Assembly: GCF_000936425.1 (NCBI RefSeq)
Contig: NZ_AVFK01000002.1
Location: 124,001-188,000, forward strand
From: Skermanella aerolata KACC 11604
GTDB lineage: Bacteria > Pseudomonadota > Alphaproteobacteria > Azospirillales > Azospirillaceae
Length of the DNA stretch: 64,000 bases
Direction of reading: 5' to 3'
Every line of letters starts with the position of its first letter. Positions within the stretch are counted from its first letter, which is position 1. Shown here in pieces: positions 42,405-51,301 of this stretch. The notes under the pieces are model-generated. The model was not told the DNA's origin. It ran no database searches and saw nothing but the letters and a program-made list of their open reading frames with translations. The position numbers and the translations under genes were made by a program.

Positions 42405-43382
42405 ATGCGAAAGATACTGACCGCCGTTGCCGCCGCGATGCTGTTCACCGGCATCGGGCATGCTTCCGCCGACCTTCCCATGAAGGAATATCAACTGCCT
42501 GCGGGTTCCAGGCCCCACGACGTGGCGCCGGCGCCCGATGGTGGGGTCTGGTATACGGCGCAAAGGCACGGAGCATTGGGATGGCTCGATCCGGCAACGG
42601 GCAAGGTCGAGCAGATCCCGCTGGGCAGCGGTTCGGCGCCCCATGGCGTCATCGTCGGTCCGGACGGGGCACCTTGGATCACCGACGGCGGGCTGAATGC
42701 GATCGTCCGGGTCGATCCCGCCACCAAAAAGGTGACGCGGTATCCGCTGCCTGCCGGCACCGCCAATGCAAACCTGAATACCGCGGCATTCGACGGCGAC
42801 GGAGTGCTATGGTTCACCGGGCAGAACGGCATCTACGGGCGGCTCGTTCCCGCGAGCGGCGACATCGAGGTCTTCCAGGCGCCCGAAGGGCGGGGACCCT
42901 ATGGCATCACGGCGACGCCGGACGGTGAAATCTACTATGCCTCTCTCGCGGGGAGCCACATCGCGCGGATCGATACCAAGACGGGTGAGGCTACGGTCAT
43001 CGAACCGCCGACCGACGAACAGGGTGCCCGACGCGTCTGGTCGGATAGCCGAGGCAAGATCTGGGTCAGCGAGTGGAACAGCGGGCAGGTCAGCGTCTAC
43101 GATCCGGCCGGGAACAGCTGGAGCAGCTGGAAGCTTCCGGGTGAGAACCCCTTGGCCTATGCCGTCTATGTCGATGAACACGACAAGATCTGGCTCAGCG
43201 ACTTCGGCGGCAATGCGCTGGTGCGCTTCGATCCAGAGACACAGAACTTCGATGTGCAGCGGCATCCCCGGCCGGAAGCCAATGTGCGTCAGATCCTGGG
43301 CCGGCCCGGTGAGGTATGGGCTCCGGAGTCCGGGACCGATACCCTGGTGATGGTCCGGACCGGGCCGGCCGAGGCGGAGTGA
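42405..43382 (+). CDS. Virginiamycin B lyase-like beta-propeller protein
   Basis: The 325-residue protein has a signal peptide (MRKILTAVAAAMLFTGIGHASA). Repeated Vgb-type blades follow: GSRPHDVAPAPDGGVWYTAQRHGALGWLDPATGK, GSAPHGVIVGPDGAPWITDGGLNAIVRVDPATKK, and later GKIWVSEWNSGQVSVYDP. Vgb linearises streptogramin B antibiotics, but most chromosomal homologues, especially exported ones, are of unknown role. ATG at 42405 has AGGAG 6 bases upstream. It converges on the small membrane-protein gene with 2 bases between the stops. Confidence 0.8.
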   Translation: MRKILTAVAAAMLFTGIGHASADLPMKEYQLPAGSRPHDVAPAPDGGVWYTAQRHGALGWLDPATGKVEQIPLGSGSAPHGVIVGPDGAPWITDGGLNAIVRVDPATKKVTRYPLPAGTANANLNTAAFDGDGVLWFTGQNGIYGRLVPASGDIEVFQAPEGRGPYGITATPDGEIYYASLAGSHIARIDTKTGEATVIEPPTDEQGARRVWSDSRGKIWVSEWNSGQVSVYDPAGNSWSSWKLPGENPLAYAVYVDEHDKIWLSDFGGNALVRFDPETQNFDVQRHPRPEANVRQILGRPGEVWAPESGTDTLVMVRTGPAEAE

Positions 43383-43384
43383 CC

Positions 43385-43582
43385 CTAGCGCCCTCCTGCC
43401 CGCGACGGCGATGGAACGCGCGGGGGCCATTGCCGCCAGAGCTTGACCGTGCAGACGACGAGCGGCACGGAAAGGCCGATCCAGCAGACCCAGTGCCAGA
43501 GGCCGTCGCCGACGATGGCGGAGGCGAGCCCGAGCAGGGAAAGCGCGGCAAGGATCACGGGGAAGCGCCAGACGCCGCTCAT
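43385..43582 (-). CDS. Small membrane protein of the PepSY siderophore operon
   Basis: The 65-residue protein has two hydrophobic helices (FPVILAALSLLGLASAIVG and WHWVCWIGLSVPLVVCTVKLW) and a basic tail. Its ATG at 43582 overlaps the stop of the PepSY gene (ATGA), so it is translated as the third member of the uptake operon. Comparable small membrane proteins often follow PepSY proteins, but I cannot name this one. A helper role in the reductase step is inference. Confidence 0.65.
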   Translation of the reverse strand: MSGVWRFPVILAALSLLGLASAIVGDGLWHWVCWIGLSVPLVVCTVKLWRQWPPRVPSPSRAGGR

Positions 43583-44730
43583 GCCTTGCTCCCCATCCGG
43601 GAGTCCGACGCATCCTGCACGCCTGCCTCGGACGTCGCGGTGCGCGTCCGCGGCCGTTTCACCCAGACGACGAAGCCGGCGACGGTCACGACGCCCGTTA
43701 TGATGGTGAAGAGCGCCCAGATGATTTGCAGCGGCAGACCGCCGTAGTCGCCGAAATGGAACGGGCCGGAGAGCAGTACGGCGGTGATGTACCACGGCAT
43801 CTCCGCAGTCTCGGTCAGTTGTCCGGTCTCGGCGTCGACCAGGGCGACGCTGAGCAGCTTCTGCGTCAGCTCGGTCTGGCCGCGCACCGTCACGCTGAAA
43901 TGGCGGTCGCTGGCATACTCGTTGCCGGGATAGGCGATGAAGGCGATCTGCATGCCGGGGAAGGCTGCAAGGCCGGCCTGCGCCGCCTGATCGACCGTGA
44001 CCGGGGTGCCCGTCATCGGTTCGGTATGGCGGCCGATCATGGAGACGAGTTCCGTCTCCTGCCAGTAGGTGAGGATGAGCGGCGAGAACGACAGGATGGC
44101 GCCCGTCAATCCGACCACCAGGGCCCAGACCAGGGTCGCTACCCCCAGCAGGTTGTGCAGGTCGATATTGGCGATGCGGGTGCCCCGGCGGAACCGCAGC
44201 AGGCCGAAGGCCAGCTTCTTCATGAAGGGACCGTAGACGACCAGTCCGCTGACCGTGCTGACGACGAACAGCAGGCCCATGACCCCGATGAACATCTGGC
44301 CGGCGAAGCCCGCGAAGAGGTCCACGTGCAGTTTCAGGAGGAAGCCCGTGAGGGTTTCTTCCGGCGGCTTCAGGACCTGATTGGCGCCGGTGTAGCCGTT
44401 CAGCATGACCCAGCGCCCGTCTTCGAAGTCGCGGACTCCGGGGGCGCTCATGAAGATGAAGTTCGCGCCGGGTTCCTCGGGATCGAAGGAGACGAACTTG
44501 GGCTCCAGCCCCGGATTGGTGGCGCGCGCAACGCCGACCAGGGATTCGAGGGGCAGGCGTGCCTGCCCCTCCGTGTAGCTGGTATCGAACTCGTCGCCCA
44601 TCAGGTGTTCGATCTCATGATGGAATACCAGGATCAGTCCGGTGACGCAGAGGATCAGCAGGTTCACCGAGCAGATCAGGCTGGTCCATCGGTGGACCAG
44701 CCGCCAGCGACGCAGGTTCGCGGGTTTCAT
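43579..44730 (-). CDS. PepSY-associated membrane protein (siderophore reductase-like)
   Basis: The 383-residue protein has four membrane helices: the first in HRWTSLICSVNLLILCVTGLILVFHHEIEHL, then FAGFAGQMFIGVMGLLFVVSTVSGLVVYGPFM, WALVVGLTGAILSFSPL, and the C-terminal IIWALFTIITGVVTVAGFVVWV. It also has PepSY-type periplasmic regions. Conserved His near helix ends suggest heme or iron binding. The type (FoxB/PiuB-like) sits with TonB receptors and is thought to reduce imported ferri-siderophores. ATG at 44730 has AAGGAG 7 bases upstream. It lies 43 bases after the receptor gene. Confidence 0.85.
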   Translation of the reverse strand: MKPANLRRWRLVHRWTSLICSVNLLILCVTGLILVFHHEIEHLMGDEFDTSYTEGQARLPLESLVGVARATNPGLEPKFVSFDPEEPGANFIFMSAPGVRDFEDGRWVMLNGYTGANQVLKPPEETLTGFLLKLHVDLFAGFAGQMFIGVMGLLFVVSTVSGLVVYGPFMKKLAFGLLRFRRGTRIANIDLHNLLGVATLVWALVVGLTGAILSFSPLILTYWQETELVSMIGRHTEPMTGTPVTVDQAAQAGLAAFPGMQIAFIAYPGNEYASDRHFSVTVRGQTELTQKLLSVALVDAETGQLTETAEMPWYITAVLLSGPFHFGDYGGLPLQIIWALFTIITGVVTVAGFVVWVKRPRTRTATSEAGVQDASDSRMGSKA

Positions 44731-44773
44731 GGCAATCTCCTTTGCCGGCGGCGCCAAGAGGGAAGGGACCGGG

Positions 44774-46942
44774 TCACCAGCGGTACCGCAGGCCGGCGGT
44801 CACCGTCCGTTCATAGCCATAGGCGCACCACTCGCCGAAGTAGCAGGATGCTACGTACTCTTTATTGAAAAGGTTCTTGGCGTTGAGCGAGACCTCGGCA
44901 CCGGCCAGCGTGGGGGTGAGGGACCCGAGGTCGTAGGTGACCGCGGCATCGACCAGCGTGAAGGACGGCACCTTGAAGGTGTTCGCCGAGTTCACGGTGC
45001 TGCCGGTGAAGCGCACGCCGCCGCCGATGCTGAGACCTTCCAGGACCGAGCCTTCCGGCATACGGTAATTGGCCCAGCCCGACGCCTGGTGGCGCGGTAT
45101 GGCGGCCAGCCGGAAGCCTTCGCGTCCGTCGTTGTCCTTGGTGTACTCGGTGTCGAGGAAGGTATAGGCGCCGATGACGTCCAGCTGGTCGGTCACGGCC
45201 ATCCTGGCTTCCAGCTCGATGCCGCGCGACCGCGCTTCGCCGCTCTGGACGGAGAACCCCGGGAAGGCCGGATCGCTGGTCAGCAGGTTGCTGCGGGTCA
45301 GTTCGAAGACCGCCGCCGTGAACAGGCTGTTGGTCCCCGGCGGCTGATACTTCACGCCGACTTCGTACTGGGTTCCTTCCTCCGGATCGAAGACGTTGCC
45401 GAAGAAATCGGTACCGGTCTGCGGATTGAAGGATTCGGCGTAGCTGACATAGGGCGCGATGCCGTTCTCGAAGAGGTAGGTCAGTCCGGCGCGGCCGGTG
45501 AGCGCCTGATCCGATTTGTTCGACGATCCGAACTCGGTGGTCGTCTTGGTTTCGACCCAGTCCTTGCGGCCGGCGAGCGTCAGCACGAAGCCGCCCAGCT
45601 TCAGCTGATCCTGGATATAGACGCCGTACTGGTTCGACTTGAGATCGGTACGGCTGGTGTCGGGCGGGACGATCGGCAGCCCGTAGACCGGCGCGAAGAC
45701 GTCGAGTGACGGACCCACGCCGAAGCCGGGGGCGTAGTGACCGTCCAGCCGCTGATAGTCGAAGCCGGCCAGCACCGTATGGCTGACCGGCCCGGTGGCG
45801 AGCCGGCCTTCGATCTGATTGTCCAGGGTGTAGGAATCCATCGCCTCGCGCGAGGTCGCGACGCCGCGGTTGAGCGTGCGCAAGTCCGGTTGCAGGCCGT
45901 TGGCATAGACGCTGTCGTAGTCCGCCTCGGTGCGCAGCCAGCGGCCGTTCAGGCGCAGGCTCCAGGTGTCGTTGAACCGCTTGTCGAAATCGTAGGCGGC
46001 CGACTTCTGCGTCCGGTCGAACTTCTCGAAATTCGGATCGCCGTCATAGAAATCGACCGGAATCTTGCCGAATGGGTTTGGCAGGACCGTTCCCTCCGGC
46101 GGGACGCCGCCGTAGGAGTTGGACTTGGGGTCGCGCTGGTAGAAGCCGAACAGCGTCAGGCTGGTATCGGCGTCGGGCTGCCAGGTGAACGTGGGGGCAA
46201 GGGCGACGCGCTCGTTCTCCGTCGTGCGGAACTGGCCGTCCTCGGTGAGGCCGACGGCGCTGAGGCGGTAGAGGAACTTGCCCTCCGCGTCGATCGGACC
46301 GGAGAAATCGGCCGTGCCGCGCAGGTGATTGTTGGTGCCGAACTCGAACCCGACCTCGTTCTGAGGGGTCGCCGTCGGACGCTTGCTGACCTGATTGATG
46401 AGGCCGCCGGCCGGAGACTGGCCGTAGAGCACCGAGGTCGGTCCCTTCAGCACTTCGACCCGCTCCAGCAGAAAGGGATCGAGCTGGGGAGCGGCGTAGT
46501 AGAGCGACTGGAGCTTGAGGCCGTTCCAGTACGAATCGGCATCGAAGCCGCGGATCGTGAGCTGGTCGTAGCGCGTGGACACGGCACCGCGCGTCTCCGG
46601 CGTGACGCCGGCGGTGTACCGCACGATCTGGTTCAGCGACTGTGCGTTCTGGTCCCGGATCTGGTCGGCGGGTATGACCGAGATGGACTGCGGCGTCTCG
46701 ATCAGCGGGGTATCCGTCTTGGTGCCGGTAGCCTGCTGGTTGGCAACGTAACCCGTGACCGGCGTCAGCGCCGTTTCTCCCTGACCGGTAACCGTCACCG
46801 CCGGCAGTTCCACCGGTGCGCCGGACGCGCCCGAACCACCGTCCTGCGCGATCGCCACGGATGGCGCCATAAAACCGGCCAAGACCAATATGCCCAGCGC
46901 CGTCCCCTGCGGCCGCCAGCCACCAACTTCCTGTCTGCGCAC
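44774..46942 (-). CDS. TonB-dependent siderophore receptor
   Basis: The 722-residue outer-membrane receptor has a signal peptide (ILVLAGFMAPSVAIAQ), a TonB-box-like segment (LPAVTVTGQGE) and a plug domain (DTPLIETPQSISVIPADQIRDQNAQSLNQIVRYTAGV, LERVEVLKGPTSVLYGQSPAGGLINQVSKRP). A 22-strand barrel ends in Trp (YERTVTAGLRYRW). Length and C-terminal aromatic residue are normal, so it looks intact. It resembles hydroxamate (ferrichrome/ferrioxamine) receptors. No STN signalling domain is present. Fur-like inverted repeats lie just upstream. Confidence 0.93.
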   Translation of the reverse strand: MRRQEVGGWRPQGTALGILVLAGFMAPSVAIAQDGGSGASGAPVELPAVTVTGQGETALTPVTGYVANQQATGTKTDTPLIETPQSISVIPADQIRDQNAQSLNQIVRYTAGVTPETRGAVSTRYDQLTIRGFDADSYWNGLKLQSLYYAAPQLDPFLLERVEVLKGPTSVLYGQSPAGGLINQVSKRPTATPQNEVGFEFGTNNHLRGTADFSGPIDAEGKFLYRLSAVGLTEDGQFRTTENERVALAPTFTWQPDADTSLTLFGFYQRDPKSNSYGGVPPEGTVLPNPFGKIPVDFYDGDPNFEKFDRTQKSAAYDFDKRFNDTWSLRLNGRWLRTEADYDSVYANGLQPDLRTLNRGVATSREAMDSYTLDNQIEGRLATGPVSHTVLAGFDYQRLDGHYAPGFGVGPSLDVFAPVYGLPIVPPDTSRTDLKSNQYGVYIQDQLKLGGFVLTLAGRKDWVETKTTTEFGSSNKSDQALTGRAGLTYLFENGIAPYVSYAESFNPQTGTDFFGNVFDPEEGTQYEVGVKYQPPGTNSLFTAAVFELTRSNLLTSDPAFPGFSVQSGEARSRGIELEARMAVTDQLDVIGAYTFLDTEYTKDNDGREGFRLAAIPRHQASGWANYRMPEGSVLEGLSIGGGVRFTGSTVNSANTFKVPSFTLVDAAVTYDLGSLTPTLAGAEVSLNAKNLFNKEYVASCYFGEWCAYGYERTVTAGLRYRW

Positions 46943-46956
46943 TCTCTGTCCCCATG

Positions 46957-47019
46957 CGAATAAGAATGAGAGTTATTCTCATGGTTCGTAAGCTAATTGC
47001 AAACGATTCTTATTAGCAA
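46957..47019 (-). promoter_or_regulatory. Fur-like operator region upstream of the TonB receptor
   Basis: Two A/T-rich inverted repeats occur here. One at about 46959-46983 holds AAGAATGAGAGTTATTCTC. The other at 46997-47019 begins TTGC and ends GCAA around AAACGATTCTTATTA. The second resembles proteobacterial Fur boxes built from GCAAATGA-type half sites. They lie 15-77 bases before the receptor start. Iron-dependent repression of the receptor, PepSY and small membrane genes is inferred. Confidence 0.6.
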
Positions 47020-47082
47020 AATGGAGAGTCCGAAAGGGGGAGGCTGACTGGCATCAACGGCCTTTTGCCTCAGTGCCGGCGC

Positions 47083-47943
47083 TTATCCGTTCCAGCCCTG
47101 GAGGAAGTCGAGAAGAAGTTCGTTGACGATATCCGGCTGCTCCTCGTGCGGCAGATGTCCGCAGCGTTCGATCGCCTTCGTACGCAGGTCGTTGGCCATT
47201 TCGGCCCAGACGGCAGCCATGTCGAAGGTCTGGGCCACCGCGCCGAAGTCGGCGCCCCAGAGCGACAGCACGGGACAGGCGATGCGGGTATCGGCATCCG
47301 CCGTGTCCTGTTCGATGTCCTGCGCACTGGCCCGGTAGTCCGCCATCGCGCCGCGCACGGCGCCGGGAGCACGATAAGCCGCGACATAGGTGTCGAAGTC
47401 GGCGCCGGAGATGGCGTGCGGATTGAAGCACCAATCGGAGAAGAAGTGCCGTAGCCAGATGTCCTCGCGTCCCGCTATCAGCGCTTCCGGAAGGTCGGGC
47501 ACGAGATGGAACAGGAAGAACCAGTAGGCCCGCGCCGTCGCCGCGTTCATGGCGCGCGAGACGATCCGGGTCGGGACGTTGTCCATCACCACGAGCCTGT
47601 CCAGAAGCCCCGGGTGATCCTTCGCGAAGCGCGTCGCTACGCGGGCGCCGCGGTCATGCCCGACCAGTGCAATCTTGTCGATGTCGAGCGACGCGAGCAG
47701 TTCCACGAGGTCGCGCGCCATCGTTCTCTTGTCGTATCCGGTCGCCGGCTTGTCCGTTTCGCCATAGCCCCGGAGGTCGGGAGCGATCACGCGGAAACGT
47801 TGGGACAGGACCGGGATCTGGTAGCGCCACGCATAGCTGGTCTCGGGAAAGCCGTGAAGCAGCACGACGGGCGGACCGGAGCCCGCTTCCAGGAAATGCT
47901 GCCGGATGCCGTTGGCGCGAATGGTTCGATGGACGAAGTTCAT
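47083..47943 (-). CDS. Alpha/beta hydrolase, haloacetate dehalogenase/epoxide hydrolase type
   Basis: The 286-residue protein has the oxyanion motif HGFPETSYAWR, APDLRGYGETDKP, the nucleophile-Asp elbow GHDRGARVATRFAKDHP and a C-terminal His in CGHLPHEEQPDIV. An Asp nucleophile (HDRGAR) marks the haloalkanoate dehalogenase and epoxide hydrolase branch rather than serine esterases. Fluoro/haloacetate dehalogenase is the closest pattern, but the halide-binding residues cannot be confirmed by eye. It is cytoplasmic and monocistronic. Confidence 0.82.
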   Translation of the reverse strand: MNFVHRTIRANGIRQHFLEAGSGPPVVLLHGFPETSYAWRYQIPVLSQRFRVIAPDLRGYGETDKPATGYDKRTMARDLVELLASLDIDKIALVGHDRGARVATRFAKDHPGLLDRLVVMDNVPTRIVSRAMNAATARAYWFFLFHLVPDLPEALIAGREDIWLRHFFSDWCFNPHAISGADFDTYVAAYRAPGAVRGAMADYRASAQDIEQDTADADTRIACPVLSLWGADFGAVAQTFDMAAVWAEMANDLRTKAIERCGHLPHEEQPDIVNELLLDFLQGWNG

Positions 47944-48182
47944 GGTGCTGTGATCTCATTCTGGGCGACCGTGATGGCTTCGCGGTCCTGGGATAGCGCA
48001 TCCAACCCCCTGGGCCGGGATACGTCTTGCCGATCCCTGCGCATTTTGGATGGAACCGCACCCGGCTAGGGCCGAAGCAGGCGAGATCGTCCAAGACGGC
48101 GGAATTCCCTGCAAGCAAGGGTGATGGTTTTCACCTTACGATCGCTGGGTTGCTCTCCAGCGGTCCAACCGTGACCCCGCCC

Positions 48183-49841
48183 ATGATCCCTCCCTCGGAG
48201 ATCGATCCGACCGACCCCTGGCTCCGCGAAGCCCAGACCTTTCCCGATCTATTGCCGGAGATGATGCGCCGAGTGGCTGCCTATGGCGAGGAAGAGGGGT
48301 TTGCGGAAGACACGCTTCTGTTCGAGCGTGGCCAGCGCAGCATCGATTTCTTCCTGCTGATCGCCGGGGAGATCGAGATCTTCGCGACAAGCGCCCGTTC
48401 CGGACGATCCACCCTCTACACCTATCGGCCCGGTCAGTTCTCGGGCGAGTTGAACCTTTTCAACAGCCGGCAGGTACTCCTGTCGGGGTTGGCGAAGGCT
48501 GGCACGCGGGTCTTCCGGGTGAAGAACGCCGACTTCCGCAACATGATATCCGGGGAGCCGGATATCGGCGAGATCGTCATGCGGGCCTTCATCCTGCGCC
48601 GCGTCGGGTTCATCCGTCATTCCCAGGGTGGCGTCCTCCTAGTGGGCCATCGCCACGGTGCCGACTTCATGCGTCTCCAGCGATTCATGACGCGCAACGG
48701 CTACCCGCTCGAGATCGTGGACGTCGAATTCGATGACGGCGCTTCCGGGCTGCTTCAACGCTTCGCGCTTGGTGCCGCCGATCTTCCCGTGGTCATCGCG
48801 CCGGACGGCTCGACCCTGCTCAATCCGTCCAACGCGGCGCTCGCCGACCGTCTGGGCCTCATGGAAGCGCCGGAGGAGGGTGTCGTCTACGACGTCGCCG
48901 TGGTCGGCGCCGGTCCCTCGGGGCTGGCTGCCGCCGTCTCTGCGGCGTCGGAAGGCCTGCGGACGATCGTCGTGGAAAGCCTGGCTCCGGGTGGGCAGGC
49001 CGGCACTTCCTCCAAGATCGAGAACTATCTGGGGTTCCCGACCGGGATTTCCGGCCAGGGGCTGGCGGGGCGGGCGCATATCCAGGCGCAGAAGTTCGGA
49101 GCGCGGCTCGCGGTATCCCGTTCCGCCGTGTCGCTCGACTGCTCGGACCACCCCCTTCGCCTGGAACTCGACGAGGGACTGGCCTTGCGCGCTCGGGCGG
49201 TGGTGGTGGCGACCGGGGCCAGATACCGAAAGCTCGACTTGCCCGACTACGATAAATACGAGGGTCAGGGCATCCAGTACGCGGCGACGCAGATGGAGGC
49301 GCAGGTCTGTTCCGGCGAGGACGTCGTGGTCGTCGGCGGCGGCAACTCGGCCGGTCAAGCGGCGATGTTCCTGTCCCGAACGGCGCGGCACGTCCATATG
49401 CTGGTGCGCAACGACCTCTCCGCCACCATGTCGGACTATCTGGTGCAGCGCATCCTCAGCTCTCCCCGCATCACCGTCCACACCCGGACAGCGATTACCG
49501 CGCTGCACGGCGACGACGATCTTCGCGCCGTCACCTGGACCAACCATGCGACCGGAGAGGAAGCGCGGGTGGATGTCGGCAGCATCTTCGTGATGATCGG
49601 CGCCGAGCCGAACACCGAATGGTTGCGGGGCTGTCTCGACCTCGATCGGAAAGGGTTCGTCAGGACCGGCGCCGACGGCGCCGGCAAGCCTCTGGCATCG
49701 CCCTATGCAACGACTCTGCCCGGCATCTTCGCCGTCGGCGACGTCAGGTCAGGATCCGTGAAGCGGGTGGCTTCCGCCGTCGGAGAGGGATCGGTCGTGG
49801 TCCAGGCGATCCACGCCTTTCTCCATCCCGAGCCCGTCTGA
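48183..49841 (+). CDS. Cyclic nucleotide-binding domain fused to thioredoxin reductase-like flavoprotein
   Basis: The 552-residue protein has three parts. An N-terminal cNMP-binding-like domain (about 30-140: FERGQRSIDFFLLIAGEIEIF, YRPGQFSGELNLFNSRQVL) is followed by a short thioredoxin-fold-like region (about 155-235: FMTRNGYPLEIVDVEFDD, DLPVVIAPDG). A FAD/NAD(P) module follows (VAVVGAGPSGLAAAVSA, GQAGTSSKIENYLGFPTGISG, VVVVGGGNSAGQAAMFLS, LPGIFAVGDVRSG). The CxxC redox pair of thioredoxin reductase is missing; the equivalent region reads QMEAQVCSGED. A strong hairpin follows at 49900-49939. The electron acceptor is unknown. Confidence 0.85.
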   Translation: MIPPSEIDPTDPWLREAQTFPDLLPEMMRRVAAYGEEEGFAEDTLLFERGQRSIDFFLLIAGEIEIFATSARSGRSTLYTYRPGQFSGELNLFNSRQVLLSGLAKAGTRVFRVKNADFRNMISGEPDIGEIVMRAFILRRVGFIRHSQGGVLLVGHRHGADFMRLQRFMTRNGYPLEIVDVEFDDGASGLLQRFALGAADLPVVIAPDGSTLLNPSNAALADRLGLMEAPEEGVVYDVAVVGAGPSGLAAAVSAASEGLRTIVVESLAPGGQAGTSSKIENYLGFPTGISGQGLAGRAHIQAQKFGARLAVSRSAVSLDCSDHPLRLELDEGLALRARAVVVATGARYRKLDLPDYDKYEGQGIQYAATQMEAQVCSGEDVVVVGGGNSAGQAAMFLSRTARHVHMLVRNDLSATMSDYLVQRILSSPRITVHTRTAITALHGDDDLRAVTWTNHATGEEARVDVGSIFVMIGAEPNTEWLRGCLDLDRKGFVRTGADGAGKPLASPYATTLPGIFAVGDVRSGSVKRVASAVGEGSVVVQAIHAFLHPEPV

Positions 49842-49899
49842 AGACTTGGGCGAAGACTAGGGCCTGACAGCGAGCGGAATGAACGGAGTGACCGATGGG

Positions 49900-49939
49900 A
49901 AAGGGCCGGTCTCGCCTTGACGCGCGGGACCGGCCCTTT
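49900..49939. terminator. Bidirectional terminator hairpin
   Basis: AAAGGGCCGGTC (49900-49911) pairs perfectly with GACCGGCCCTTT (49928-49939), a 12-bp stem with A-rich and T-rich ends. It sits between the flavoprotein gene (plus) and the hydrolase gene (minus), and can serve both. Confidence 0.8.
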
Positions 49940-49967
49940 CATCCGGCTTCGATCCGGTACGTCGGCC

Positions 49968-50801
49968 TCAGTCCTTGATGAAGGCGAGGACGTCGGCGTT
50001 GAAGGTATCGGCCAGGGTTTCCGCAAGACCGTGAGGCGCGCCGGGATAGACCTTCAGCTGTGCGCCCTTGACGATCTTCGCGGACTTCAGACCGGCGGCC
50101 GCGATCGGCACGATCTGGTCGGCATCGCCGTGGATCACGAGGGTCGGCTTGTCGATCTTCCTGAGGTCCTCGGTGTAATCGACCTCCGAGAACTCGCGGA
50201 CGCAGTCGTACTCGCCCTTGATCGATCCCATCATGCCTTGCAGCCAGAAGCTCTCGCGCAGGCCTTCGTTGATCTTTGCGCCGTCCTTGTTGAAGCCGTA
50301 GAACGGCATCGTCAGGTCCTTGAAGAACTGCGACCGGTCGCCTGCCGTTCCCTTGCGGATGCCGTCGAAGACCTCCAGCGGCGTGCCCTCGGGGTTGGTC
50401 TCCGTCTTCAGCATCAGCGGCGGCACGGCGCCGACCAGGACCATCTTGCCGACGCGGCCCGTGCCGTGGCGGCCGACATAGTGGGTGATCTCGCCGCCGC
50501 CGGTGGAGTGGCCGATCAGGACGAGGTTCTTCAGATCGAGATGCTCGATCAGCTCGGCCAGGTCGTCGGCATACTGATCCATGTTGTTGCCGTCCCAGGG
50601 CTGACCCGACCGGCCGTGGCCGCGCCGGTCATGCGCGATCACGCGGTAGCCCTGCGTGCCGAAGAACAGCATCTGCGCGGCCCAGGCATCGCCCGAGAGC
50701 GGCCAGCCGTGGGAGAAGAGGATGGGCTGGGCGTCCTTCGAACCCCAATCCTTGTAGAAGATCTCAGTTCCGTCCCTGGTCTTGATGGTTGCCATGGTCA
50801 T
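49968..50801 (-). CDS. Alpha/beta hydrolase (non-heme chloroperoxidase/arylesterase type)
   Basis: The 277-residue protein has the family pattern [44 protein letters not shown], the Ser nucleophile elbow GHSTGGGEI, an acid in HGDADQIVP and His in [10 protein letters not shown]. These match the cofactor-free haloperoxidase/perhydrolase esterase family. They act as esterases or perhydrolases in the cytoplasm; native substrates are usually unknown. ATG at 50801 has AAAGGAA 5 bases upstream; ATG 50795 is an alternative. Confidence 0.9.
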   Translation of the reverse strand: MTMATIKTRDGTEIFYKDWGSKDAQPILFSHGWPLSGDAWAAQMLFFGTQGYRVIAHDRRGHGRSGQPWDGNNMDQYADDLAELIEHLDLKNLVLIGHSTGGGEITHYVGRHGTGRVGKMVLVGAVPPLMLKTETNPEGTPLEVFDGIRKGTAGDRSQFFKDLTMPFYGFNKDGAKINEGLRESFWLQGMMGSIKGEYDCVREFSEVDYTEDLRKIDKPTLVIHGDADQIVPIAAAGLKSAKIVKGAQLKVYPGAPHGLAETLADTFNADVLAFIKD

Positions 50802-50962
50802 GGTTCCTTTCGGGTTGGGGAAACTCGACGGTTTCCATCCGGTACTGCGGCGTATCATGCCGTATTATTGGTAAGCGGTCTTGTCTGAGCCTGCTGCGGT
50901 CTGGACGGAACGCCGATCGTGCGGGGCGTCGAAGCGGCTTCCCGAAGCTTCCGGTCATCCGG

Positions 50963-51271
50963 TCAGTAGAAGCGCGGGATCGGCCCGACCTGCGGCGTCG
51001 TGTCGTCGCCAAGATCGAGCATAACCTCGTCCACGTAGCACCAGCCCCAGCCTTCCGGCGGATCGTAGCCTTCGATGATCGGGTGTCCAGTGCCGTGAAA
51101 ATGCGTCGTGGCATGCCGATGCGGAGACTGATCGCAGCAGCCGACATGGCCGCAGGTGCGGCAGACCCGCAGATGAAGCCACTCGCTGCCGATCTTCAGG
51201 CAGTCCTCGCAGCCCTTGGCGCTTGGATGGACGTGCCGGATCGAACCGGTATGGGAACAGGAATCGCTCAT
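50963..51271 (-). CDS. UBP-type zinc finger protein
   Basis: The 102-residue protein is a stand-alone zf-UBP domain: CEDCLKIGSEWLHLRVCRTCGHVGCCDQSPHRHATTHFHGTGHPII, followed by GWGWCYVDEVML. The Cys/His ligands of the UBP zinc sites are all visible. In bacteria these small proteins have no ubiquitin to bind; function is unknown. It begins 31 bases downstream of the truncated isochorismate synthase fragment on the same strand, as if it replaced the rest of that gene. An AGGGGGTGAGG ribosome site is present. Confidence 0.85.
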   Translation of the reverse strand: MSDSCSHTGSIRHVHPSAKGCEDCLKIGSEWLHLRVCRTCGHVGCCDQSPHRHATTHFHGTGHPIIEGYDPPEGWGWCYVDEVMLDLGDDTTPQVGPIPRFY

Positions 51272-51301
51272 TGCCTCACCCCCTGCATGCGCAGCCGATC
51301 C

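Noticed and set aside
42405-43382. Vgb-like gene as a streptogramin resistance gene
   Set aside because: The protein is exported (clear signal peptide) and chromosomal; most such homologues do not act on streptogramins, so only the fold is claimed.
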